From NCBI GenBank assembly GCA_001414485.1, contig LLEY01000018.1, forward strand, positions 310,001 to 374,000: a stretch of 64,000 nt of DNA, read 5' to 3'. How positions within the stretch are numbered: position 1 is the first letter of the stretch; every line of letters begins with the position of its first letter. Below the pieces are notes generated by a model. That model worked only from the letters and a program-made list of their open reading frames with translations. It made no database searches and had not been told where the DNA came from. This stretch comes from Calycina herbarum (taxonomy: Eukaryota; Ascomycota; Leotiomycetes; Helotiales; Pezizellaceae). Made by a program: the position numbers and the translations under genes. Positions 21,468 through 33,774 of this stretch are shown here, piece by piece.

Positions 21468-22939
21468 CTTGGTGATCAAATCTCATTGTCTCAGCTTTGA
21501 TGTTGAATAACGAAACCAACCGTTGAACCTTGATCGAAATTCATCAAGAAACCTTGTTACTACTCTCAATAATTACTATGGTGACTTTCTTAGAACATGA
21601 CTGTTCCTTATCCACAGGTAAAAACGTTACTTTGAGAGCATCAAAAGCGAGTTGAAGATGCACTTCTATAGGCCATGCCCAATGACTTCTTGGGCTTCCT
21701 CATTTCGTTCTCTACCCCTTGGGAGAGCACAATATCGGTTTGTGCTTTGACACCCCGTTCCGCATAGGAATCGTCCAGTTATCCAGTACTGGTGGTAAGT
21801 GTTTTTTCGGGTATTTGGGAAATGACACAAATTTCCGAGTGCTGGATAACAGGAATTTGCTTCGTTCAATGCCCATATATCTGCAGTGTCTGAGTAGGAT
21901 GAAGGACAAGAGGTGTGATGTTGAACCAGGCAGGATGCTTTGTAAGTGGGGCGAAGAATGACATATCGTCAAGTAAGAGATTCGTAAATTTGATTGTGTG
22001 AAACATTCTAGGATAACCAAAAGAATTGTTCAAATGGGTTGGAAGAATTAAAAAGGCGATTGCTTGATTCTTTTAAGTACTCTCGGAGAATAATTGTAAT
22101 TGTCCTAGAATTACCACAGTAATGGGAAATGCAGATATAAGCAAAGAAATACTTGAGACTCTTAGAAGTTGTTCCACAGCATAGGTTCGAAAAACTAAGG
22201 TACAATCACTTCCATCTTGGAGGGGTATGTTTTGTTTTTCTACATTCAGATTGCCCAAACTCAAGTATCGGGTGAGGCCATACTTCCATTGCTGCAGATT
22301 TATAGTGCCCCAAACAGTCTACTTCTTGAACTGAAGCTCATTTTTCAATAGAGCTCCAATCTTGAAAACTAAGTCAATCTGGAAAAAAAAAGATGCACTT
22401 TAAGGTACTATCTTTAAGTTTTTCATGATCTTTCCAAAGACCATAGGCGTGTTTTCTCTGTGAGGGAAAATTCAAGACAAAATCCTATTAAAGCTTTCTT
22501 TGTTCTAACTTTTTAAAACATTTTCAAGTTGGTTGTTCCAAAGAAACTAAGTTAATATCTGTAGAACTGCCGCTTTTATCACGGCACATTTTCGGCTGTC
22601 TTGATCCGCGTGATTTTCCAAGCAAATCCAGCCGTATTTCGGCCCGCATTCCGCATAAGCTAGGGTTTCTCCGAGAAACCTTGCTTTGTGCTTGCTAGCC
22701 AGTAAAAAGGTATGATTTGCAAGCTCACCGATATCGGCAGGAAAAAGAGCCCCACAGCCATCACAATACCTTTCCTATCTCGCTCACCCCGCACTATTTG
22801 AACCTTCTCTTTGACTTTGCTTTTATTCCCAATTCGCTCTTCTTCCTTCCTCATTATCTTTGCTTTGCTTCATTATCCCCCTTTGACCAATTCATGAACA
22901 GAAGCTTGGATCACTAGTTCTTGACAATCAATCGACACA
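21468..22939. other. Intergenic region upstream of LEU1
   Basis: No supported gene. Several frames of 60-100 codons lie on both strands at 21660-22260 without domains. The last 250 bases are pyrimidine-rich and are the likely LEU1 leader. Confidence 0.5.
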
Positions 22940-25448
22940 ATGCCCGCAGCAGTGGGTGGACCAAGAACTCTCTACGATAAGGTCTTTCAAGACCATATCG
23001 TAGATGAGAGACTTGATGGCACAATTTTGCTCTATATTGGTACGCCGATTTGTTCCATTTCCCCTTCAAAATTTCAAGTTAGATCTAACATTCCTTTAGA
23101 CAGACATTTAGTTCACGAGGTTACCTCGCCAGTACGTCAACGTCATACCTGCCCCTGATTGAGTTGCCCACACAAACACCCACTAATGCCAAATAGCAAG
23201 CTTTTGAAGGGTTGAAGAACGCTGGACGACAGGTCCGACGACCAGATTGCACTCTTGCGACAACCGATCATGTATGTATCAATTCCTCAATCTGCCAGCG
23301 CCACTTACTCACTGACTTTGAAATTAGAATGTTCCCACCACCTCCCGAAAGTCTTTCAAGAATATCGAAACCTTCGTCGACGTCGAGGATTCCCGATTAC
23401 AATGCATGACCCTCGAGGATAATGTAAAGGATTTTGGCATCACATACTTTGGCCTTGGAGATAAGCGTCAAGGTATCGTCCACATCATTGGTCCTGAGCA
23501 AGGTTTCACCCTTCCTGGAACGACTGTGGTTTGTGGTGATAGTCATACTTCTACACACGGTGCATTCGGATCATTGGCTTTTGGAATTGGTACAAGTGAG
23601 GTTGAACATGTCCTTGCCACCCAGACTTTGATCACAAAGCGAAGCAAGAACATGCGGATCAAGGTCGATGGGGATCTTACTCCGGGTGTCAGCTCCAAGG
23701 ATATCATTCTTCATGCCATTGGCAAGATTGGTACCGCCGGTGGAACTGGTGCCGTCATTGAGTTCTGCGGTTCGGCCATTGAGGCTCTCAGTATGGAGGC
23801 TCGAATGTCCATTTGCAATATGTCAATCGAGGGAGGAGCTAGAGCCGGTATGATCGCTCCAGACGAAATCACCTTTGAGTACCTCAAGGGCAGACCTCTT
23901 GCACCTGAGTACGGTTCGGATGAGTGGAACAAGGCTGTTGAGTACTGGAGAAGTCTCAAGACAGATGATGGTGCCAAATACGACGTCGATGTTTTTATAG
24001 ACGCTAAGGATATTGCTCCCTCGGTCACTTGGGGAACCAGTCCTGAAGATGTCGTCCCCATCACTGCTACAGTTCCAGATCCAGAGACATTTTCAACCAA
24101 GGAGAAGAAGGAGTCCGGCCGACGCATGCTCGAGTATATGGGTCTCACCGCAGGCACTCCTATGGAGGATATTGTCATTGACAAAGTCTTCATCGGTTCA
24201 TGCACCAACGCCCGAATCGAGGATCTCCGAGCTGCGGCAGGGATTGTAAAGGGACGAAAGATTGCAGCAAATGTTAGGAGTGCAATGATTGTTCCTGGTT
24301 CGGGTCTTGTAAAAGAACGCGCCGAGGCAGAAGGTTTGGATAAGATCTTTGTCGACGCTGGTTTCGAGTGGCGTGAGGCTGGCTGCAGTATGTGCCTCGG
24401 GATGAACCCTGATATTTTGGCGCCACAAGAGCGTTGCGCAAGCACTAGCAACCGAAATTTCGAAGGTCGACAAGGAGCTGGTGGCCGAACCCATTTGGTT
24501 TCCCCCGTCACCGCTGCAGCTTGTGCAATTGTTGGCAAGCTCACCGACGTCCGAAAGCTTGCAACAGCAAATCCCACACCTCGTGCTGCCTCACCAAAAC
24601 CCATTGAGATCAAGGCCCACGTTGACGAGAGAGCTCTTACCGACGATGATGAGCGAGAAATTATTGCCGACCAACCGGAAGACAATGGCATCCCTCACAC
24701 CAACACCAAGGCCTCTCAAACCCCTACCGGCCTTCCAAAGTTCACTGTTCTCAAAGGTCTCGCAGCCCCACTTGAACGCGCCAATGTCGATACCGATGCA
24801 ATCATTCCTAAACAATTCTTGAAGACCATCAAGCGTACTGGCCTCGGCTCGGCTCTCTTTTTCGGTCTCCGATTTAATGAAGACGGCAGCGAGAAGGCTG
24901 ACTTTGTCCTCAACCAAGAACCGTACCGAAAGTCGAAGATTCTCGTTGTTACAGGTCCTAACTTTGGCTGTGGTTCCTCGAGAGAACATGCTCCTTGGGC
25001 TCTCTTGGACTTTGGCATCACCTGTGTCATTGCACCATCTTACGCCGATATCTTCTTCAACAACACATTCAAGAACGGCATGCTTCCAATCATCATCAGC
25101 AATAAGGACGACCTCGAAGCCATTGCTGTTGAGGCTCGCGCCGGAAAGGAAATCGAAGTTGATCTCCCCAACCAGACCATCAATGACAACACTGGCAAGG
25201 AGATCTGCTCTTTCAAAGTAGAGGAGTTCCGAAAGCACTGTCTCGTCAATGGTCTCGATGACATCGGATTGACAATGCAAATGGAGGAGAAGATCCAAGC
25301 ATTCGAGAAGAAGATGACCACCAACACACCATGGTTAGACGGCCGTTCCTACCTCAAGCGTGGAAAGAACGGAAAGCTTGCAGTCAAGGCCGTTCCAGTT
25401 CCTAAAACCAACCGTGGTCAAGAGATTAAGGAGCCACTTGACTGGTAG
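22940..25448 (+). CDS. LEU1: 3-isopropylmalate dehydratase (fused large and small subunits)
   Basis: This enzyme isomerises 2-isopropylmalate to 3-isopropylmalate in leucine synthesis, using a 4Fe-4S cluster. Four exons (22940-23039, 23100-23131, 23197-23271, 23328-25448) give 775 aa, the size of fungal Leu1 (yeast 779). The large-subunit part has [20 protein letters not shown], then cluster cysteines in [17 protein letters not shown] and [12 protein letters not shown] charged linker (about residues 480-535, [13 protein letters not shown]) joins the swivel domain, which begins near [20 protein letters not shown] and contains [17 protein letters not shown]. Fungi fuse the two domains; bacteria use LeuC and LeuD. 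The first three exons are tiny but phase and conserved residues ([24 protein letters not shown]) agree. Confidence 0.97.
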
Positions 25449-26521
25449 ATGTCCAGCTTACGTTTTGTACATACACTTACTTTCCTTTTCCGGGGCTCAA
25501 TTCTTTTTGATTCTCAAATCATTTAGCATCATAGATAGGCCGGGGGTTTACTTTTTCTGCTGAGGTGTTGCTCTCTTGGATGGGGGTGGGATTTGTTTTT
25601 ACTGGCGTGCGCATGGTCTTTGCGAAATTTTTAATGGGATTTAATGAATGGGATGTAACACGATGGATCATGGATGGAATAATATCTCGAGGCAAAAAGC
25701 CGATGATGAAATTCATATTTCACCAACTCTAAAACTCATTGCTCAATCTATCCTTCTGAATGTGAATACCGTTGGTCAGTCAATGACCTTGTGTGCGAAG
25801 TTCACTTACCTCTGCCACTTACACATCCTGCTTTGGTTCCTCTTTTTTGAGCAAGGGGACGCACCCCAGTATGCATATGCAAGTAAAGAGAGGGGCACTA
25901 TCAGTAGGGTGCCATCCCTAACCCCCTCCTTTACTCAGTTACCCCTCACCCCTTCGTTCCCACCAATGATATACTGAACAAAATTCTAGCTGTTAGTAGG
26001 TTACCTACGAATTGCAGAGGATGGCTTTGAAAAGGGTCAAGCTATTTGCGGGTAGCCTAGGAATAGCATTAGATAAAAATTCCGATTTTGATCGGAGTGA
26101 CTAACCCAAACACTTGGGCCAGTTATAAATATGAATCTGAGTTTTTTGAAACAATAGATTAAATCATGGGCTAGAATAACGAGAGGGAGAGACGGTATCT
26201 ATTTACTGCTGCTTTTATTGTCTACTAGGAGGAGTGAAGAAACGAGGAAGCTGCTGTGGAGCGTAACTTAGTGGAAGTACTTTTCCTTCCCCTCTTGTCG
26301 CTATTCTATTATTTCTAATCATGACCTCTAATACCCACTCTGTTAAAAGAGATGCAGTCTCCATATGGAAACCCTACAATGCCGCCAACCCAAAAAGACA
26401 AGACAAATTAACGAATGCAAATGCACAAAAAACACCCTCGCAATGCCAACCAACCAACCAGACTTCATACACAATTTTTCCTCTTTCCTTCCTTCCTCAA
26501 GCTACTTCTCTTTCTATCATC
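25449..26521. other. Convergent intergenic region between LEU1 and an MFS gene
   Basis: Holds the 3' ends of both flanking genes. No domain-bearing frame and no structural RNA is recognised. Confidence 0.5.
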
Positions 26522-28447
26522 TTACAACTTGACAGGATAATTCTTCCTAATCGTCCCCCCAAATTTAAAAATCAACATGGGTGCTGGAATGAGCGCAATC
26601 CCAATAAACCCCAACACACTATTCCCCCACCCAAGCCCAAGACTCGCATACATACTCGGCCCAGCAAGCGGCAAGAACGCCCCAAACAAACTCCTAGAAA
26701 CCGTCAAAGCAGCAACACCACTAGCCGCAAACTCAGGGAATGAATCGATCGTATAAGTCTGGATAGGAACAAAGATCCCCATCATCCCGAAACCGAAAGG
26801 GATGAGACCGATGATGGGAACGATCCAATGCACGGCTTTGTCGGCGGCCCAGCCGTACCAAAAGAAGGAGATGGGGATGAAGAAGGCGAAGAATATACAT
26901 GCTGGCAAACGCATTTCGGGTTCGAAGACGCCGTTGTTGGCTTTTGTCATTCGGACTACTGTTGGGTCGGAGATTTTTCCTACGACTGCTATTCCTCCTA
27001 TGAAACCTATGCCTAGACCGATGTAGGCGAGACCGCAAAGTTCGGGTTGCCAGCCGTAGGTGTTTATGAAGACATTTGTGATGGTTGTGAAGAGGAGGTA
27101 GAGAAGTCCGTATGCGACAGCCATGTATAGTGAAAGAAGGAAAATAATGGGCGAGAGGAAGAGCATCTTTAGGGGACGCAGCATGCCGGTTTTCAGGATG
27201 TGAGAGGCGGTTTGGGGGGTTCCCGTTTGTTGGTTGTAACAACTTATTAGATCGGTGCGGTTGAGTTCCTTTGAGAGACGCTTGACTTTTCGGTGGATGA
27301 GGACTCGATGGTTGGTTTCGCGGTTGAAGAATTCGATGCCGGTTGTTACTACTCCGCCTGCGATGAGGAGGATCCAAAATACCCATCTCCAGCCGGCTCG
27401 TTGGGCAATAAATCCTCCACAAATGGGACCGATGACGGGACCGAAAAGAGGTCCTAGGGAGTAGATTGATGTTGCGATTCCACGGCGGTCTGGGTTGAAG
27501 AGATCTGCGATCACACCACCTCCTATAGTTAAACATCCTGAGCCTCCAATACCAGCGAGGAAGCGAAAAACAATGAGAGCATTCAGGTTGGGTGCTAGAG
27601 CGCAGCCGACTTGCCATACGCAGAAGAAGATATTGGCTCCGGTTAGAACGAAACGACGACCATAGATTTCGGACAGGGGCTGGTGAGTGTTGTTAGCTTG
27701 GAGGATTATGTAGGATCTGAGAACGGAAACACTTACTGCTAGAATTAATGGACCGATCACGTATCCCAACACGAAGATGCTTACGGTTAAAGCACTCAGC
27801 ATTAGGGAACTATTGTGAAATTCCTCGTCCATAAACGAGACTCCGGGCTGTGAAAATGGTCAGTGACTGTGTTGTTTAGAATTATTTTGAAGTCCTTACA
27901 GCAAACATGGAAGAAGCAAGAGGCGAGATGAATGTAATACTCGCAAGCAGAGAAATGAGTAACCACTTTCTTGTTTCTGGAAAGTTCAGAGGCATCTCTG
28001 GGTCAGTTTGAGATTCCCAGCCGACAATTCCCTTGTCGAGGTCCATGGTAGGTAAAGGTTTTGACGCTATCCTCTCCTTTTTCTTGCTTCTGGATGTGAG
28101 ATTCGTTGCTATCCTGGATAATTTGCTTCGGGTACTTCGAATACTTCCTTTGGTTTCCGTGCGTTGGATCTCATCTGGTCTTCGCGAGCCAGCTTTGATA
28201 GAAGCCATGGACTGTTAACGTTAGAATCTATACTTTACAAGAGGGGAGCAGGGACACATACATATCTTCTCTCCAAATCATCCAAATGTCCTTGATTCAT
28301 TTCCTCGACTTCATCGTGGTCCAAATCTGGCTCCCCAGTTGCGCCTTCGTCCATTTTCTGGGGTATTGCTTTTTCCAGGTCCGATAAGTATGCAGTTGAT
28401 TCGGTATTGATGGTGCCATTGTCCGGGAGGACTTTTTCTGAAGCCAT
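26522..28447 (-). CDS. MFS drug:H+ antiporter-type transporter (DHA1-like)
   Basis: A plasma-membrane-type major facilitator carrier. Four exons (28447-28262, 28211-27900, 27847-27737, 27679-26522) join in phase to 588 aa. About 135 hydrophilic residues precede the first helix (WLLISLLASITFISPLASSM). The signature PLSEIYGRRFVLTGAN follows helix 2, and GVIADLFNPDRRGIATSIYS with GPVIGPICGGFIAQRAGWRW marks motif C of the 12-helix drug antiporters, as in yeast Tpo1/Flr1-like proteins. A cytosolic loop (FNRETNHRVLIHRKVKRLSK) divides the two six-helix halves. The N-terminal Lys/Arg-rich stretch after an acidic segment is usual for the subfamily. The substrate, possibly polyamines or fungicides, is inference. 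No biosynthetic cluster surrounds it. Confidence 0.9.
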
Positions 28448-29822
28448 GATGGCTTCCTTCTGCCCCTTGTTGGGGGAGTTATGCGTTCTGGTTGAGAAGA
28501 GGGGTATTGTTTTGAGGAAAAGTCGCTGGAGAGAAAAAAGGGAAGGAGCCACAAGCAAATTAAAGTGGCAAACTCCTTAGGTTACTCCAACCTCACAATC
28601 TAGACTTAAGAGAAGAGCGAAAAAGAAGCTTGTACTACTTAAAAATAGTACATAGGTATGGTGATGAGAAAAGTTCCCAGTTATCTCTGCACAGGGACCT
28701 GGGTGACTCTTTATCCTACCCACCCTCCTGGGGTCTGTCATTAGCACTTTCTGCAGCGAGTGCAGCGATCTACGACCCCAGGTTCAGCGGATAACAAGCC
28801 GTGAATCATCGGGGGAAAATCGTACAATATGATTGGTAGAGCGGAAGACTTCTTGCGGCTCGGGACGAGGAGGGGGTATAAAACATGTTGTATTAATATT
28901 GTGCGTGATTTGTGCAGTGTTTGTGCAGGTATAAGGTAGGATAATTTGCACAATATGAAATAATGCAGGCTTATGAACTCGCCTTATTAAGCCACGCTCA
29001 TCATCCCCGCCCCCGACCTCAGCCATAAATGTTGAACCCCGGAAATAGAGCTGCTAATCGCCGTGGCTCCGATGTGGTGGTGTCCAGCTCTCCTTTCACG
29101 AGACAAATACGAGTAAGACTGAACGATTGTCTTCTTCTCCTTCTTAAAGCAAATTTCGAAAAGGCGCAAGATGAGTAACATGTATTCTTCCTATGCTACC
29201 ATGTTCAATTAATTTAATTGTCCTAGAATTTCAGGGGTAATGTAATTTATCAGATGATTTGCAGGAGTACAGATACACGAAATCTTACTACGCAGCTCCC
29301 GTCTCTCTAGCTACAGAATAGTTAATTAGTAAGTATCAGGAGAACGATACGTAGTCACATTAAAAGACAACCATGCCCAGAGTGCGTTAGGTCTCTGTTA
29401 CACAAACCCATTGGGGGACGAACCCCCTATCTTTGGTTCCTTAGCCAGCAGGTTATATTGATAGTTTCTAGTAAGCATTTCATCAAAGTATCTTGTCCCT
29501 TGGATTTTCATACTTTTTTCCTTGCCAGTTTTGTTTGCACTGTTGAAGCAATGGGAAAGCCATTCTTCCCAAATGATGCTAGTGCATTCCTCAAGCTCCC
29601 AATTCGGGCAGTACACCACAACATTCCAAAGTCTTTGTCATTGTATTGTTTGAATGATAGGAATGCTACCTACAGATTTGCGCTCTTTCCATCGCTTTTG
29701 TAACTTCATCGCCGTCGCAATATCGCCCTTGACATTGGATTTCTTTTCGGTCCTCTTGTTGCCAACATCGTGTGGAACTCCAATTACTTTTATCGCGACA
29801 ATAAAGTATTTCAGTCCTCAAA
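28448..29822. other. Intergenic region between the MFS gene and the HEIGH-motif gene
   Basis: Divergent spacer. Open frames of 60-93 codons near 29458-29935 have no domain. One of them (29551-29703, FFPNDASAFLKLPIRAVHHN) could belong to an upstream exon of the next gene, but no splice path is convincing. Confidence 0.45.
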
Positions 29823-32800
29823 ATGACACAGCTGAAAGATTGGGATTATGTGGAGCTTCAACTAGCTGGAGCCTTGAGTACGTAGCCTCCCGAACTTTTT
29901 ACTCCCCTCTTGACAGCGCTGATTCTTCACACTAGATACTGGCAGGGCGCATATACCTGATCTCAGGGGACAATTACATCCAATATTCAATAGGAATCAA
30001 TGGGAGTGCGATGACTCGGAATATGCGACCCTCAAACCTTCAATGCACTTGGCAACCAACTTCATCACTGTCGGGATGCCATACATTGCCAGCTTCTTGC
30101 CCGGGAAAGAATGCAAAAAGATATATAAGGCACTTGGTATTGAAGAAATTCTGCTCAAGGATCCCGTCTCGGGTGGTCAGATTGATGCAGCGAGAAAGGA
30201 GCTCGAGAAACTCGCGGAAAACGTTGTCTGGGAAACAGATTATGACATTTATGACACAATGAACGCATGGGGTATGAATATCCTCACGAATCAGAAAAAA
30301 CCCTGGCATCATGAAACTTGGGAGGAGATTGCGGAATATGATAAAAAGTTCGGAGAAAAGTCTCAACACCCCAAACGATCCGTCAAAATCGGAATTGCTG
30401 CACAATATGTCGATTTCATCGAGGAGGCGAGACCCGACAGCGAGGAACGCATTCGAGCAACCTGGCATGCAGCAATTACCATGGTTCACGAGATTGGACA
30501 TTACATCTGGAATTTCAACACGGAAAATACCGCTAAGCGTTGGACAAGAGAATTTAAGGGATCATATGCTGAGCCATATGTAGGTGACATGTGTTTATCT
30601 GAGTTGGGAATCGCGTTCGTCGCATGGATTTTTGATGGCCATACACCTACCACTATTGCAACAGACAAACTGGATAACCCCTTCAAACGACCACTCATAT
30701 GGAGAAAGGAAAAGACTTTGGCAGATGCAGCAAAGCACGCTCGATTACCCTATGTCGTATATTGGTCTATGAGGACTGATTATCTTGAAAGGCACCTCAC
30801 ACACTCATTCTGGGCTCAAATGGGAGACCAGCAGGATGTAAATTTCTCACGAAAGGCACGAGCCAGGATGGCCCCAGTCAAATTATCTGGTGTCCCGGCA
30901 CCCGCAACAGCATTTATCCGAGACTGGGAGCTGGTAGACAATGTGCCTGTTTGGAAAGCCGAGTTCTGGGATAGAAGTCCCCGACCAAACACCCTATGGA
31001 CACTCCGTCCTGTCGAGATAGCGATCGCGCGATCGGAGGATCAGTCGGCAGAAAATGCCAAAATGGTGAAAAGGGACAACGCAAGCATGGAAAACCCACG
31101 TTGGATGGAAAACAGAGCTAAAATCGACGACGGGATCATTCTCCAGGATATTTCAAAAGAGGACCCAGAGGAGAACCCAGAGGAGAACTCAAAAGACAAC
31201 CCAAGAGAGAAGCCAAAAGAGAAGCCTCTTCCCGTTGTTGATCATCCAACAGCCATAGAAGTAAGATTCAAGAGTCTTACAAAACCATCCGGCGACGGGA
31301 CCAAATCAGAAATTTACAACTCCTACGAACGCTGGAAATACGGTTTGGAGGTCCCCGAAGAATACTACGACCAAGTTCATAGAGTCTGGGAGTTTACCAG
31401 TCAACTGAACATTGCCAATCGATTTACTCGAGCTCAAGGGGCTGAGTATTGTAAATTACATGACCTGGGAACGTTCTTTGACATTCCAGCATCGAGATGG
31501 GAACAGAGTAAAAAGCTCTCACCCTCAGATGAATTGGATTTGAAGATCATAGAGAGGATCCGTTGCCATCTTCTTGGGCGAGTTATCGCTTATTGGCGGA
31601 GTACAGGGTTTGGAGGAATGGTGGATGTTCTAGCAGTGATTATCTATCAGGATATTGTTCAAATAGCGGATTCTGGAATCTTGACAATCGGATACCTCAG
31701 AAAAATCGTTGAGACACTTGAACGAGGAGAAGCCAACGAAGATCGTTATTCAGGGTGGGGTGAAAGAGAGAGGCTTCAGGATATGGTCAAAGAAGCCATG
31801 AGCACGCGAGCAGAAGCGCTGTCTCAGGTAGTGGCAGACAGACTAGATCCAGATCCAGAAACCGCCGAAGAAATATTTCAATCTATGCTAAAAGATCTAA
31901 GGGAAGGGCGTCATCGTACGGATCCTCTCTATACACCATTTATATGGTCAGACGACGACTGGGAAACCTTCTTCGCTCAACACAAACTCCCAACCTGGGG
32001 CAACAAAGAAGTCTACATGGAGCGATACTACGCATATGAGTACGAAAGGAAATACGGTTTCCCCCGATATTGCCCTCTATTTTCTGACCATGCAGATCGT
32101 TGGCGAGCTACGGGTGAAGAAATGTACCGCTTCTACGCGGACATTGATAATACTTCCGTAGGCGCACTCAAAAACGCAATCTACACCAAAGGACATTTTC
32201 CAGCAAAGAGCAACCTCGTCCTCCGCATATTCAACGGCGGCCTGGGTCTTCTCAGAGACTCTGATTCCATCGCCGAAGCTCTCGGGGGAAAGAAACCCAC
32301 CCTCATCCTTGAAGTCGATGAACCCGTCCCACAAGCTCCGTCGAAGGAAGAACCCGAACTTCAACTCTGGAATCGCCCTCAAGCCGTCCATCGTCTCACT
32401 TCCAACCAGAAAAAAGAAGATCTCGTTCTCGCTCGATACGACAATGAACAAATTCCCTGGCTAGACACCAACATGACTATGGAAGAGAGATTCAAACACA
32501 TCCGCGACTCCGCTATCCTTCTAGAACAAGCCATGGAACCCGACAACGGGAACCCAGGCGCGAAAACAAGCCAGCCAATGGGTGCATCAGTTTTACTCGA
32601 GCAGTGGGAGGATTACGAAGATATCCTGGAAAAGAGATTGCGAGGAGGAAATCCAACTCGAGGCGAGATGCTCGATCTGATAGCCGAAGAGGAGGACAAG
32701 AAGAAACGAAAGAGTCACATGAGGGAATATGTGAACGCGGTTAAGAGGAGGAATATCGGGAAAGGAGTCAACAAGAAGAATTGGGACGTGAAATATTTCG

Positions 32801-33006
32801 CCGAGTATAGATATCAGCCACCCGAAGATGAACCTCCGATTACAATATTGTCACCTGGTGGCACTGCTCGTACCATAAATCCGGGTAGGCCTAAAGAGGA
32901 GGAATTCGATCGGGTTAGGGCAATAGAGCAAGCGGACGAGGTGAGGAAGGCTCATCGAGCCTGGGTAAACAGAGCCGAAGATACCCAGGCTGATTGGACG
33001 CCTTGA
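29823..33006 (+). CDS. Large protein of unknown function with an HEIGH zincin-like motif
   Basis: Two exons (29823-29877 and 29936-33006) join in phase to 1041 aa. I do not recognise the family. Around residues 195-245 it reads ITMVHEIGHYIWNFN, a match to the HExxH zinc-binding motif (His203, Glu204, His207), with SELGIAFVAWIF about 34 residues on, where a third ligand could be Glu241. This is the pattern of gluzincin metallopeptidases but is not proof of activity. A charged repeat-like linker (about 430-460, EDPEENPEENSKDNPREKPK) separates it from a second, larger region with WKYGLEVPEEYYDQVHRVWE, FIWSDDDWETFFAQHKLP and a very acidic/basic tail. No signal peptide or membrane helix is visible, so it is likely intracellular. 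The start ATG at 29823 is supported by the phase-1 intron; an internal ATG at 30043 would drop 54 residues. Confidence 0.82.
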
Positions 33007-33774
33007 ACTCAGAGATGTCGGAGTAGATGTTGATTTTTGTTGTTGGGGTGTTTTATTATTCCTCTTTTTTTTTTGTTTTGGCAGGGGTAATACAGATTAG
33101 ATTGAGGTGATGAGTGGAATTTGATTTCATGCTAAGACGTTTCTTATTCATGTGCTGGTTTACTAAATGAAGTCAGAGGAGTGAAGTTAACACAACCTAG
33201 TAAAGAAAGATAATAATTGTACGACTAAGGTTTAGTTTCATACTCGCTCCGAAGGCTCTTCTACTCTTTCCAATCTCTCTTTCTTTTTTTGCATCTATTG
33301 AGTTTACTTAAAGGGATTCGCTACCCTACTCCACTCTACCCAGAGTACTATTCGAGCAGCTGATTGTTTTGTGTTCACTGCTATTGACAGAAGACGAAGT
33401 AAGAATTCACAAGTCCAGAGTAACAGCTTTTCAGATGTCTTCAAGGAAACCAAAATGTTCGATATTTCTCTTATTTTCTTCATTCATTCCTAAACACTCA
33501 CATATCTATTCTGAATTATCAACACTACCCTTCTGCCTCCCCTCCCCAAAGCCGAAAGGGTATTTCCAAATCTTCAATATGTAACTCCCCCAAACCCCCC
33601 AGACCAAACACCATACACCAAAGTCCAACTCCACCCATTATAAACACTAGAGAAGAAAAAATGTAAAACCCGCTCGCTAAATCGCTTTCACAAAACGCTA
33701 TTTGTAAATGCCCACCCCTAAAAACGTCTAAAATGCCACTCCAGAAAAATAAAGCATGATCCCCGTCCCATTCT
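33007..33774. other. Convergent spacer between the HEIGH-motif gene and an MFS gene
   Basis: Holds two 3' ends. It is AT-rich with T runs, and no gene is supported. Confidence 0.5.

Noticed and set aside
23711..24691. 326-codon minus-strand frame
   Set aside because: Antisense shadow of the LEU1 coding exon.
26733..27617. 294-codon minus-strand frame
   Set aside because: Shifted frame within the MFS gene; Arg/His/Ser-rich as expected of an out-of-frame reading.
22095..29240. Shared TAATTGTCCTAGAATT at about 22094 and 29216
   Set aside because: A 16-base match in AT-rich DNA with diverging flanks is within chance expectation for a window this size.
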